Source of the DNA: Coriolopsis trogii
Lineage: Eukaryota; Basidiomycota; Agaricomycetes; Polyporales; Polyporaceae
NCBI GenBank assembly: GCA_020543525.1
Contig: JAHYIO010000028.1
Coordinates: 868,001-932,000, forward strand
Length of the DNA: 64,000 nt
Direction: 5' to 3'
The notes beneath the pieces were generated by a model that saw nothing but the letters and a program-made list of their open reading frames with translations, made no database searches and was not told where the DNA came from. The position numbers and the translations under genes are program-made. Shown piece by piece: positions 1 through 11,840 of this stretch (position 1 is its first letter; the number at the start of each line of letters is the position of its first letter).

Positions 1-1070
1 CCATAGCCCTAGGGAACAGTACGTGTGCCAGTTGCGTCATAGGATACGAAAGGAAGGTGAACAGAAGGGGCGGCATGACCAGTCTCAGCCTTCAGTCGTA
101 TGAGCGCCATTTCATAATGTGTATAGTAGTAAGTGGGGACTGACCTATCCATGGGGAGGTAGTGGTGGATGCCGTGCATCAGGAAGTGGAAAGTCAAGGC
201 TGTTGGGTGATCCGGCAGCGCCGCGTCGATGTGGAACAAGAAGCGATGGAAGATATACTCTAGGATCGTCCACAAGATGTTGCCCAGGAGGAACGACGGT
301 ACCGCGTACAACAACGCCGCGGGTGCGATATGGCCTGCAGCCAGAGCCCGCAGGGGTGCTGAAGGGTCGGCCGAGAATGGAGGAAGCGAGTAGGGACCCA
401 TGGAGTATTGGACCAGAGAGCGGAGGAAGATGTAGGCGGCAATAGGGAGCCAGAAAATGGGCACCACGTACCACGGAGTACGCGTGAACATCTAGATGCG
501 CATGAAGAGGATGATTGGGCAAGCGCAAAGTGTGCAGCTTACCTCGAGGTACCAAGGCCCGAAAAGGCGCGGGGAGTCCACGAGATGACGAGGTTGGTGT
601 ACTTGCTGCAAGTAATACGACTTGGAGAAGTTGGACTCCCAGACTTGCATGAACAGGGGCCTTCGGAGGTCGAGGAATTGGTTCTTCTCGAAGTCGGCAG
701 TGGTATCCGTCTCCTCAGGTTCAAAGTCATCCGTCGCTTCCCAGTCTATAACACGCTCAATGCAAGCTTGTAACGAGACTTGGTTTGACATACCGTCTGA
801 CACCGTGTTTTCACCCATGCCCAGTCTACCGATCATGAACTCCTCCAACATATCATAAGCAGAGTCCGAATGATCATGCTCGTCGGGATCCTTCATAATA
901 GCGCCAATGTCCTTGCCGGCATAGTTGAGAATGAGGTCGTCACCCCCTGGATGGTCGGCAAGGAAGCTGGTAACGTCGTATACGCGGCCGTTGTGAATGA
1001 CCCAGCAGCTGGCGGGGGACGTGTGCTTGGCGACGTCCTCTTCAGTGAAGATACGAATCCGTTTAGACAT
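1..1070 (-). CDS. scs7: Fatty acid 2-hydroxylase (ceramide hydroxylase), 3' end cut by window edge
   Basis: ER-membrane di-iron enzyme that adds the alpha-hydroxyl to the very-long-chain fatty acid of ceramide. Exons on the minus strand: 543-1070, 145-491 and from 83 off the left edge; introns 492-542 and 84-144 have GT-AG ends and splicing keeps the frame. Residues about 1-100 form a fused cytochrome b5 domain with the heme-binding HPGGDD motif. The second exon has hydrophobic segments and histidine boxes of the hydroxylase superfamily (HRFLFH, then HFLMHGIHHY), and the third begins with the family-typical RLVMPP stretch. The b5-hydroxylase fusion is the normal fungal Scs7 layout. The start is the ATG before MSKRIRIFTEEDV, with no better upstream candidate. 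The C-terminus, including the last histidine box, lies outside the window. Divergent from sec5. Confidence 0.93.
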
Positions 1071-1560
1071 GATTGACCAGGAGGGGGTCGCGGGCGTGCA
1101 GAGAGGGCGGCGGCAGGATAGTCAGGCCATTTCCAGTCGTCAAATATGCGACAGCAGCGCGTTCCCACGCCTCACTCCCTGTGCGCGCCGATGGTGACCG
1201 ACCCAGACGGCACGGACGTGTTCCTAGACCGACACTCGGCCTCTGGATTGCTCGGAATAAGCGTTCGGAATGCTCAGGGAAGATTGACAAGCAACGACAT
1301 GATGAGGAGATATTCATGACAATCAAATTCTGAACTAGCGCGGTGGAGGCGGATCACGTCCCCGGCGTTACTGCGCGCTGCAGTGCTCGATGTTCTTGTG
1401 CGCCTGTGGCTGTATGTAGACAATCAGACCGGTACTACGACTTGTCTCTAACTTATTCCTTGGTTGTTTCCCACCTCATTACGAGCCGGCTTCACGACCT
1501 CACGCTTACTCTCAACGATTCTGGGTTGCGTCTGATATCTCTGCAACTGCACGAATAGCG
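1071..1560. promoter_or_regulatory. Divergent intergenic region between scs7 and sec5
   Basis: About 490 bp between two head-to-head start codons, so it must hold both promoters. I see no clear TATA box, repeat or RNA gene. Short open frames here lack recognisable similarity. Confidence 0.5.
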
Positions 1561-4500
1561 ATGGGAAGACTCAACTTCGACATCGACGATGATGCATTAT
1601 TGAAGGCATACAAGCTTTCATCCATTTCCGCCACGTAATCACCCCTCCTCGCTCCCATTTCGTTGCTTGACACCACTTTGGTCATACTGCAGGCGATGGG
1701 AAGAGGTCGACCAGGACACGGACAATGTCGTACCAGGTACGACTGGACCTGCGGAGACTGATACGGACCCTCTTGGGCTGGGTGCAACTGTCGAGTATGT
1801 AGATCGAGTGTAGGCTCAGATATGTACGTATTGACATTCAATTACTATAGTCTGCGTGACCTCGACTCGGAGACCAGTCAGTATATGCGCGAAGCTCTGC
1901 AATCCTGTCCTCGATTGACCGTTATGCAGAGGCTGCCGTCCTCATCACCTCTAAGTCCTTCAACCCCAAGACGTTCCTCTCAGTGGTGCACCCCAATGCC
2001 ACATACCAAGATCTATCTGCAGGAATTGCGCACCTTCGAGCTTCCTTGGACTCGAGATCCGAAGCCATCCGGGTTTTGGTTGAAGAGAACTTCGACAGAT
2101 TCGTCGCTGTGAAGGCATCCACTGACGGTACGCATACATACATGATTACTTGCCTACTTCTTGGAAGTGACTTTGTCCAAAGCACTCTATGCCGAGATGA
2201 AGGAAGGCATCCTCGCCGAACAGACGGACTACGCGTCCAAACCTTTGAAGGATCATCTAAAAGGTGTGTCGATACGATGGACCAGTTCTTAGAATGGGGA
2301 TACCCATATATCTTCGAAGCTGGCGCACAGAAAGCAGACCAGGTCTTTCTTCCCGTCCTCGAGAATGCAATGAAAGCGCAGAAGCTCCGCACAACCCTCG
2401 GAGTGTTCGAGCGCTCCAAGTTCTTCTTCAACCTCCCCAGTTCACTGGTTGAATGCATAGAATCGGTAGGCCTTGGGCCATTTTGGACGCATCACCGAAG
2501 TCAACTGATAGCCTCGTGATGCGTGCCACAGGGTCGATACGATGCAGCAATGCGTGACTACAAGAAGGGCAAGATCCTCCTGGAGACTCGGCCAAATCAA
2601 CTACTCCCAGTCGGTGCAGCAAAGGACGGGCAGTCGGTGGAGAGCGCTCAACAACAGCAGAAACGCATCCTCGACAAAGTATGGGCTACGGTGGAGAGAG
2701 TGATGAGCCACATGCGAAACGAGCTCCTTTCCAAGCTGCAAGAACCCTCAAGAAGTGTCGAGGAGCAGGAGAAGACCATCGAGTACGTATGTTTGTATCT
2801 TTTTTACACGAATGAATCTGATATAGTGATGGAATGTAGAGTTCTCTATGACTTCAGCACCTCGGACGACCCGGCGTGGACATATTTCGACGCACAACAC
2901 AAGCATATTATGCAACATATGCGAGAAGCGTACACGAATGCAGTGAAGACCATAGAGTGTATGAACATTCGGTCGCTGTGTAGCATAATCATTGAGCTCT
3001 TCTTTTCTAGTTCTCAACGAGAAAGACACAGTAAGTGGCCCTGATACAGCATCCCTCAATCGGGAGTTGGCCACTCAATTGCAAGCATGTGTGCAAGCGA
3101 TTGACAGCAAACAATTTGATATGGTCATCGGTCAGCTCGAGCCCTCGTCCTACCGCACAGATTCCTGAACCAGTCTCCGCAGCGCAAGCAGGTGGACAGG
3201 AGATCTGGGAGGCCATTGAGACAATGGTGAAAAATATATCAGAGGCTATGCTCACGTCGCTGCCGAACTTCTGGAGAATAGCGAAGTCCTTCATGGAAGG
3301 GAGGTACAAGAAGGTAACGTTGTAACCGCCATCTGCAACTGGCATGCACTCACGCATGGAACGTAGAATGCAGCCAGCTCGTCCAGGCGCAGCCCAACCC
3401 AATGCCGTACAATGGCCCTTGACATCATCAAGCTCTATGTCGCCTTACTCTCCGAGTTCTTCATGTTCTCTGACATGGCCGTCATGTCACCTGGCCGTAA
3501 CACCGCTCCGCCTTTTTTCCCGAAGAACTCCAACTCGCTGACCACAGCGCACCATCTCATGAAGATCCTTGGGGAGATCCAAGACAGCGTCAACGACCTG
3601 ACCGCAATGGAGATATCTGGGGAAGCGACAGCAAGTCTGAAAGCCTTGTTAGAAAGTGCACGCTGGAAGTTCGAGGACCTACACGTCACTGCGTGGATCC
3701 GAGGTTTGTCTGTCCGTCAATTGTAGCGGTGCAGGCTAGGCTGACATAACATTGTACAGACGCGAACATGTTCTACTACCTCGAGACGTGGGTCGGCTCG
3801 ACGATCGATCCCTACACGACGCTCTATCTCTCGCAAATGCGCACCTTCCAGAAGCAAGTCACGACGGCCGCTTTCAAGATTGCGGGAGGGGTCGACCTGT
3901 CTTCGGCATCTTCTTCCTCCTCGCGAGCAAAGACGCAGAATCCTGTCGCATCAGAATTTGTGACAAAGATCACAAAAGCGTTCCTCGACGCGCTGTATGC
4001 TTTCCTCGACGGATTGGTGCATCTTGCTTCCGACGAGTCACCCACCGCCGACCTCAAAGTTCCACCGCCTGCCTCCTCTGCGATCCCCGGCTCCAACCCG
4101 CTCGAGCTTGTGAAGGTGGAAGAGGCGGTGAGTGGCGATCTGTATCCGCCTCTACTTCTCGCGCTGCAATTGATGTGCTGGCTCTTCCATATTCCAGGAT
4201 ACGCGTGTGCTGCTAGTCGTGTCTAACTTTGGTCATCTCATGCGCGTGCTCATTCCGAGCATGACGGCGGAGCTCGAGACTGCACTCGGAATCTCCATCT
4301 CTGATGAGAAAAAGGTTCGTTGCGTGTCTCATAATTCAGTGGCGATGCCAAGGTCTTACATGGTGTCGTGTTTGCGTTACAGACGCTGATGGCGGTCGTG
4401 CATGAGCTCGACAAGACGCTCTTCGAGTCCTACTTCAAGCCAAAGTCTGTCGCGTTGACCGCGATCGTGCGCGGGGGCATCTTGGACCCGCAAATGGACT

Positions 4501-5177
4501 GGTACGAGACCCCACAACCAAAGGGTCAGTCACACTACTCTATCACAATCTGTTCATCGTTCGTCGCGTCCTTGGGACTGATCGACAGATCCCACGAGCA
4601 GAGATCCGACCGTATGTCTACGAAACGCTCATGTATCTCGTCGGCATCCACGCGCAAGTCAGCGCTGCGGCCGCGCCGCTCCTCGAACGGACACTGAACG
4701 CCCTCGTGGAAGACGTGGCGGAGGAGGCCCTCCGGTGCTTCCGTCAAGTAAAACGGTTCGGAATGGGAGGCATGCTCCGCGTACGTCCTCTTCCCGTCTC
4801 GCATCTCTCCTCATTCCATACCATAACCACGTCTGTCATATCCAACACAGGCAACGCTCGAGATTGAGTTCATGCACCAGACGCTCGCGCGCTATGTGAC
4901 GCGTTCGGCAGACGAGACGCTCTCGGAGCTGTACACGAAGATCTCGCAGGCATACGCGAAACGGCCCGGGGACGAGAATTTGCAGTCGCATCTCGATGGG
5001 GTGAAGAAGACGCTCGCGGACGCGAGGCGTGCAACGGGCATCGAGTTCTTGTGCTTCCGCCAGACGAAGGATAGGACAAAGGAGAAGAGCAAGATCCCGG
5101 CTTCGGGTTCAACAGGGGGCGGAACAGGAGATGCTGTGCCGCGCGAGCGGGAGCGGAGGAGGGTAAGGGAGGGGTAG
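1561..5177 (+). CDS. sec5: Exocyst complex subunit Sec5
   Basis: Subunit of the octameric exocyst that tethers secretory vesicles to the plasma membrane before SNARE fusion, expected at hyphal tips. The first exon starts [17 protein letters not shown]; splicing at GCCAC/GCGATGG leads into [13 protein letters not shown]. Later exons give the conserved Sec5 N-terminal stretch ([20 protein letters not shown], then [19 protein letters not shown] sequence), followed by [18 protein letters not shown], a helical-bundle region, and a C-terminus ending near [14 protein letters not shown] with a Ser/Gly/Arg tail. At least nine short introns break the frame, so no single open frame covers the gene. The total of roughly 1000 residues fits fungal Sec5. 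Downstream it converges on a zinc-finger gene. Confidence 0.88.
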
Positions 5178-5883
5178 GCGCGTTCTCTAGATTCGAGAGC
5201 CGGACTCGAAGTTGCTGTTGTATATGGAGGATCTTGCTATGGACGATACCCTGGTTGTTGGTTTTTCATTTTCATGAACTTCTTCCTCCATTTGTTGGAC
5301 TTCCAATGCTATCCTCTTGGTTGGGAGGATTTCCGCAGAGGCCCGTGTTGTACGACAAAATATGGCTGGCTGCCGTTGACTCGACGACGGCCATCCGTTA
5401 GCCCCAGTAAGAGCAGCTGAATTTCCTGCGAAAAGGCACTGCTTACCACGATAGCAAGGCGTTCCCACAAGGATATATGCTCGCTCTCAAGCACAAAACG
5501 GATGTCAACAAACGAGAACTTGTCGCAGTTCGTTCATTGCCACACTAAGCGAAGGGCACGTGATAATGTAAGAAACCCAGAAATGTGAGAAGCACTAGAT
5601 AACTGGTGTTCAGGGATAGAAATGTGGAGGGCTCTAGAAGTACAAGGCACCGATGTCAAGTATGTGCTAATGTAAGGTAAGCTGTGAGGAGGAACGTCCG
5701 GGGATCCGCAATGCACGATAAATATGTGTCAGTGAAGATGCAGAGTCAATTGGAGATCGGGTACAATGAGGATGGAGTTGGAGCCGGGAAAAATGATGTA
5801 CGAGTAGGGGCGTAGGCGTCGATGCGAGAGAATCTGGGTATCCAAGACTTGAGACCTGAAGAAGGGCAGAACGTCACCCCAGT
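5178..5883. other. Convergent 3' intergenic region
   Basis: About 700 bp between the stop codons of sec5 (+) and the C2H2 gene (-). It should hold the two 3' UTRs. No protein-like frame, repeat or RNA gene was found. Confidence 0.4.
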
Positions 5884-7179
5884 TCAGATGTGGCCGAGAT
5901 GGGGAAGGTCAGGCGCGGGATAGTGGAAGTCATGCTCTTGTGCATGTCCTTGCGCAGCGAAGAACAGCGGCGGACTGGGGGTGAACAACGACGAAGTGGG
6001 CGAGGAAGCGGGCGTAGAGATGTACGAGCTGTACAGCGAGGCCTGCGATTGCAGAATCGTGGTAGCCAGATCGAACCCGCTGCAGGGAGCAACGGATTGG
6101 GCAAAGCCTATTGTCTGGTACAGATAATTGTGCATGGACGCTTCCAGCAGCGGGTTCAACTGTTGACCACCATTGGTAAGGAGGGGATCGATCGGCGACC
6201 AGTAACTAGCATCGCCGAAGAGGTCGAGGGGTTGGTAGGCGACATTTGCTGCAGGTGCAAAAGCGACGTCGTCGGCATTGTCTCCCTGCTTGGGCGGAGC
6301 GCACCCTGAGGGACCAGCGATAGGCGCGTCTGCGTTGAGGAGATAGAGTGGGTCGACTTGATCGTCGCGCGGGGTGGGCTGAGGCATGTATACAGGGCTG
6401 ATACCACCCCATACGTCGTCTGCGAGTGTCTCGGGAGCCGTAATACGCGCCTTGGTCACTGTAGTACGTTGCTTGATCGCTCCATTACGCTTCCTGGTGG
6501 CCGTGGTACGCTTCCCGGTGGCCGTGGTACGCTTCCCGGTGGCCGTGGTACGCTTCTCAATAGACCCATTATGCTTTCTCTGGCGGTGGCGGCGAAGACA
6601 TGACGGCTGCGCGAAGTCTTCCGGGCAAGGAATCTCCTGCCCGTCTTTGTCTATGATGGTATCCGTACATGGGATACGCAATTTGAGACTACAACGTTGC
6701 ATGTCAGCATGCGCTCGGAGGCGTGCCAACAGGGTACTCACTGCACGGACTTGTAGTGCGTCTTCAGATTGGATTCCTGGCGGTCTCCCTTCTGGCACCC
6801 GGGCCATGTGCAGTGATACGGACTATGGGTTGGGTCAGCAAGGATAGAGGTCTACAGACTCCGTTACTCACAGCTCGTCATTGTGGGTATCTACATGACG
6901 TTGCAATCTGGACGCGACACGAAGACCGCAGATGGGACAAACGTCCTGGTATGAATGGGTTAGACGAAGTTATGGCAGACTAGACGCGCAACGTACCCCC
7001 TCCTTATCGGTCTTGCGACCGGGCTTAGAACGGCTTGGGTTGCGGATTGCGGGCATTGGGGAGGAGTGGATTGGTGAGAGGAGTGGTTGCAGTGGGTGGA
7101 CTAGGTGGGCGGGAGGGATGTCCTGGGGTTGGAAACGCTTCGGAGGATGTCCTGGGATGGGTTCCCATGGCCCCGACAC
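5884..7179 (-). CDS. C2H2 zinc-finger protein, probable transcription factor
   Basis: Predicted nuclear DNA-binding protein of about 380 residues. Exons: 6997-7179, 6872-6945, 6742-6822 and 5884-6688, all with GT-AG borders and a continuous frame. The N-terminus is Pro-rich and basic (PSRSKPGRKTDKEG). Three fingers follow: CPICGLRVASRLQRHVDTH; CTWPGCQKGDRQESNLKTHY ending in H; and a long-spaced one running from IPCTDTII through IPCPEDF to RRHRQRKH. Each intron falls between fingers. After the fingers lies a heptad repeat (KRTTATG) encoded by a 21-bp minisatellite. The rest is low-complexity Pro/Ser/Ala/Asn-rich sequence that could serve as an activation region. The target is unknown. Similar three-finger proteins are common in agaricomycetes. 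Confidence 0.8.
6486..6548. repeat. 21-bp coding minisatellite (3 units)
   Basis: Three units of 21 bp (unit 1 at 6486-6506, unit 2 at 6507-6527, unit 3 at 6528-6548), the last two identical, with diverged units on both sides (about 6465-6570). The length is a multiple of three, so it encodes heptads KRTTATG in the C2H2 protein without breaking the frame. Copy number is probably variable. Confidence 0.9.
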
Positions 7180-7951
7180 GCCCTCGCTTTATAGGCGGGC
7201 ATTGGAGGGGCGAAAGCCTCTCGATTGCTTGATGGATTGCCTTGGACGAGCATCGAGTGCGACGGATTGCTTCCTGCCTGGTATAGCATCTTCAGCAATC
7301 AGGACCAAACAAGGGCGGGAGGCGCGTTGAGCCACTCGCCCGCGTGTCCTGCCTGCGAAGGAAACTGTCGGGTGGCTCACCTGCTTGTATTTGTTTGGAA
7401 GTGGCTCACTGGGTTGAGACCAGTGGCTCCGAGGCTGAGGAGAGGCGCATCCATGTTGATCTTTGTTTGGACCATGGTTGGAACGCTCCTCTGCCCAGGC
7501 AGTGGCTCAGCCCACCGCAGCCGAGGCTCGTATAGGTGCTTGAGATCGACTTCGAGATCTATACGATGCGTGATAGCATGCGATTTGACTCTTGGATGAA
7601 CTTCTCGAGCTTTTTCCTGTGTACAATCAGGTGAATCCGGGTGGTTCAAAGTATAAAACGCGCCACAGGCTCCCAAAAGCGCGAGGATGCCCGCGCGAGT
7701 TGTTGTGGATGTGATGCGACATTCTCTGGGTGCAATGTCATCACAGAAATTAGGATGAATAACAAACCCCTATATTCCAAAGTACTAGTTATATAGTATG
7801 AGTGGACGCGTCTGACACTCCTGCCACGCTCGTGATGAGTATATGTACAAGCACATCTCAAGGCCACGTACCTTCTCGTTCGAAACATGCCGTATTGACA
7901 TACGTACATACGAATTACTTCGTGAAAAAACTGACGCTCTGGCTACCTTGT
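7180..7951. other. Intergenic region upstream of the C2H2 gene
   Basis: About 770 bp that should hold the C2H2 promoter. A short word (agtggctca or cagtggctc) recurs several times at about 7370-7510. No convincing gene was found. Confidence 0.35.
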
Positions 7952-8772
7952 CTAAGCGTCCGCTATGCCACTTAATCGTGACACTACCGTCGTGGTTCCC
8001 GAAGTACACTGCCTTTGCCATGTGGCAGAAGAGACCAACCTCGACGATACCCGTGAGCATCTTGATACGAGTGAGGAGCCGTATACATGGTGCAAATATC
8101 CAGGAGGTATTTCAGCGCGAAATGCATGGTGAAATGGAGACGTACGGTGTACGGGACCTTCACAACGTCCTCCCGGAAAGGGATCTGAACAGTGAAAGTG
8201 ACATTGTTGGACACGGCCGGTCCTGTCTCACGTTATTGCCCGAAACGTCAGGGCTGTTGCGGTAGACCGTGACGAGAACGAATCTCTGACCTTCCAAGTC
8301 AAGGCACATGGGGGCATAGAAGTGAGACTCACGTATCGGCAGCTTCTGCCAGGACCTGCTCGGGGAGATGGCACCCTCCCCCACCCTTGATATAGTTGAG
8401 GTTACAATTGGCTCTGACACATGGGTAAGTGATGGAAGAAGGAAAATGTACGGACACGTACTCGTCTGCACCGTCTCTGGCGACATCATTAGGGTGACAC
8501 TGGGCTACGTCTACCAAGAACAACTTTACCCGTACGAGTGCTAGACGGGGTAAGGACTCGATCTTGTTCGCTTCATAACCCTGCGCTGGGATGCGCTCGA
8601 CGACGTAGGGGACGACCCTGCGTCGTACTTTACAGACAACCAGTTCTGAGGCATGGCTTTCCGCCCACCGAAGACGTGGACATGACCAGCGCTGTCGTAT
8701 TGTAGGGACTATGCAAGACTTGCGGCGCGTTTCTATGGTATGCTTAGAACGACCGAAGTCGGTGGTGTTCCT
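7952..8772 (-). CDS. Unrecognised spliced gene, start not found
   Basis: I do not recognise this protein. Its existence rests on a chain of five exons whose GT-AG borders keep one frame: up to 8772 through 8462, then 8333-8385, 8232-8290, 8087-8184 and 7952-8039. The joined product runs through RLALVRVKLFLVDVAQCHP, VGEGAISPSRSWQKLPIRQ, RFVLVTVYRNSPDVSGNN and IPFREDVVKVPYTVRLHF, then ends after SRLSGIADA. The mix of beta-type hydrophobic runs looks like a folded domain. No in-frame Met occurs between an upstream TGA (8773-8775) and the first donor, so either an upstream exon supplies the start or the gene is broken. Neighbours give no functional hint. Confidence 0.35.
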
Positions 8773-9254
8773 TCATGCGAGTTTGTGAGCCGTGACTGCA
8801 TACTCCAAATACCAACGCCGCCTTGATTGTGTGAAGAGTTATCAGTTATTAGTGCAATGGTAGGGAAAGGTAGACGTCCTACGTATGTAGCATCGAGTGA
8901 GGTGACACGTAGCCGCCTGTTCCTATGTTAATATCCAGTACTTAGTACCTCGTCGTTGGGGACCAGAATACTTGCCGGGGCTGCATGTGTTTGTGCGCGA
9001 AGAAGAGAAGAGGAGGCGCTGGGGGCGATGGATCTGATGCGGTGCTGGACTCGGTGCCTGGTGCTGGCGAGACGCCCGGAGGAAGAGAGGAGAGAATTGT
9101 CGGGCATGCGCCTTCCGTCCAACCATCTGTCCAGCCTGACTGGGCCTCACCACACGGGGGGCCATCATGTGCCCGTAGTGCCCACCTCTTTCCTTTCCCT
9201 CCCCCTTCTCCACGACCGCCACGACCCCATCGCTCACCCGGTTGCAGCGGCGCG
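8773..9254. other. Intergenic region upstream of first DUF6533 gene
   Basis: Roughly 480 bp likely containing the promoter of the downstream DUF6533 gene, with a CT-rich stretch near 9180-9240. No RNA gene or repeat was seen. Confidence 0.35.
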
Positions 9255-11840
9255 ATGAGCATCCCCTTCGACTTTGGTGGTGACCACGGTCACGGCGAGT
9301 CCCCTCGCATGTCCGCCACGACCTATATGCGCGTCATCTCCCTCTCGATTGCCTTCTACGAGTCAGTCGCCAATCATGCTTCTCTGTCGCGCTCAGCCTC
9401 ACCCTTGCCTCGCACGTACAGTTACATCATCACCCTCCCCGCCGAATGGAGGTTCTACAAGAGCCAACGATCCTGGAGACTGAGCCCAGGTTGCATCCTC
9501 TTCATCGCTATCCGGTCCGTACCGTCTTCTTCTCGCGCGTCCTGCATATTTCTCATCGTTCTTTGTGCAGATATTCTAGTATCATCGTAATGACTCTCAG
9601 CAACGTCGGTTACTTTGGCAACTTCTTCACCCCTCAGCTGTGCGCGCGATACTTCATCGCTGCTCCTATCTTCAAAGGCGAGTTCATGTCCCGTACTGCT
9701 ATCCATATCGGTGTCGGCCTTCTGCTTCGGGAAGTACACGTTCCCGTAAAGCTTGATGCCGAAGAACGTGTCAGAACACATGCAGAAGAACCAGATCGGC
9801 ACTCCGAGCATCCTTTCAGGCATCGGAGCTTCGATGATCCGCCTTTGCGCAACTGGTCCGCCCTCGATCGCGCAAAGTTCCTGTTGGATATGGTTACAAG
9901 CAATGCATGTACTGACGCTGGTCCACCCAGTCATCCAAGCGATGATCTCGCAATTGATCCTCGGTATCAGGTATGTTGTTCGTTTCGACGTACCCTCAGC
10001 TGCCCTTCACGTTCTTTCAGAACCATCAACATATCTCGACGCGCGACCTGGGTCACTTGGACGATCATAATCTCATTTTCTGTCATCAGTGCTGTGAGTA
10101 TCGTCCTGAGGTGTCTCTTTACGTTCAACTTAGAAGCGTCATTCAGGTGGAGTGGTTTCTGAATATGTGGAACCGTGTCCGTGAGTACCAGTCATCCCAC
10201 GCGCCGCGTCGGCTCCATTTGACGCGCTCTTGCGACACCCTGCAACTCCAGCTGTTCAGTCCCGAGCTCATAAGTGAGTCCGATGCTGGCAAATCACCCT
10301 ATCTAAGGTCTGACGATTCTGTAGTTGCGGAGTGGGCAACAAGCCTCCCGTACTCACCGTGTGGCTCTTCTATGTTTGTGCGATGCTTTACGACATAATC
10401 GCTTTGGGCATCGCAACGATGTACCTAATCAGCTTTGGGCCAAATACGGGCAAGTGGGTAGCCTTTGTCACGATCTCAGTTAACACTTGCTAAACTGTCG
10501 CGTGACCACCTACAGAATGGCACGTCTTGTCAGAATGTACGCTCCTCACCCTGTCACCCTGTCATCCCACACCTCACGGATTACACACTTGCAGAATGCT
10601 TACGGACGGCCTGGTGTACTTCGTCGCACTTACCGGTATGTTTACGATCGGCACTTTGTACCCAAACATTTTGATCAGACCATCTCATGTTGTTCTGATA
10701 GGGACCAACGTCCTAAACTTGGTATTATACCGCGATGATGACGAACGAGTACAGGTGCGTCTCCGACTTGCCCGAGGACCTCGCTTGTACTCTCGACTAA
10801 CGCATGTGCTTGCCGTGTAGAACACAGGGTCAGTATCTCTAACCAATCTTCCGGTTCTCTCACGTTCATGTGTCGACCTGTGCTGACACCCCTTGTGCCT
10901 TGGCTGCGCCCATGTGTTGCAGCGTGTCCCTAGCATACGCCTTGACGTGGATCATGTCGCAACGGATACTCATCCATCTCCGCGGTACGTGCCTGGTCGA
11001 GCTCCTCCCCGCACGCGTGTCGTACTGACACGATCCAACCGCACATTGACATACTCTCCCACACGCTGTTAATCTTTCCGACATTGCGTGTCATTCTCCG
11101 CACACCGCTTTCTGACATCCCTGACACACGAATCACCGAACACCGCCTACTCCGAACGCCGAACATCCACACCGGGCGCGGACACCGATACACGATATCG
11201 GACGGACGTGGCAACAGATGCGGCCGCGGAGCACAACCGGACGGTCACGACACGGCTTGTGGTGTCCCGGCAGCTGCACTCGGCGACGTCGGTTTCACGC
11301 GCGATGCGGACACAGTTCGAGAGCAAGGAGCGAGTCCGCGAAGACCAGCGTCACCGGCTCTCGTCTGCGGTCGACATTGACTGGAGCATGACGAGCGCTG
11401 GGGCGCCGCGCGAGTCGGAGCTGCTCCCGGTCGTCTCGCTTCCGAAGGAGAGGGGGGCGGGGAGGGACGGGGGACGACGCGCGAGGGAGGGGGCGGACAC
11501 GAAGATCGAGGAAGAGGACAGGGATGTGGATGTGGATGCGCATGCGGAAAGCGAGAGTGAAAGGGAGAGGGAGCGGGAGAGGAGGAGGAAGTGGCGAAGG
11601 AGCGGGGAGGTAGGCGGGTGGCGGGGGAGTCTGAGCGACTCTTCTGACGAGGACGATTATGGGGAGCAGCCGTTGGACGTGCGGGTGAAGGTGGAGGAGA
11701 CGGTGACGGTGGAGTATGACCCGGAGGCGTTCGAGCGCGAGACGTACCGGGAGCCGAGGGTGCTGTGGAAGGAGAGGGCGAGGAGGTCGCCTGTTTCTGG
11801 GCGGAGGGATATGGGAGGTGGGGGTTCGGCGGGGACGTGA
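9255..11840 (+). CDS. DUF6533 family multi-pass membrane protein (copy 1)
   Basis: Function unknown; DUF6533 is a basidiomycete-rich family of integral membrane proteins. The start is MSIPFDFGGDHGHG. Exon 1 (9255-9361) joins 9421-9514 and then 9572 onward, giving the family signature: the FYDY junction, ITLPAEWRFYKSQRSWRLS, then LFIAIRYSSIIVMTLSNVGY. Several transmembrane segments are spread over short exons to about 10980. A long cytosolic-type tail follows: Ser/Arg/Glu-rich, acidic, with a block of alternating Arg/Glu and the segment VRVKVEETVTVEYDPEAF near the end, finishing GGGGSAGT. The same C-terminal segment recurs in the neighbour at 13441-16008, so the two are tandem duplicates. Exon limits in 9660-11080 are not fully resolved. 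Confidence 0.82.
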
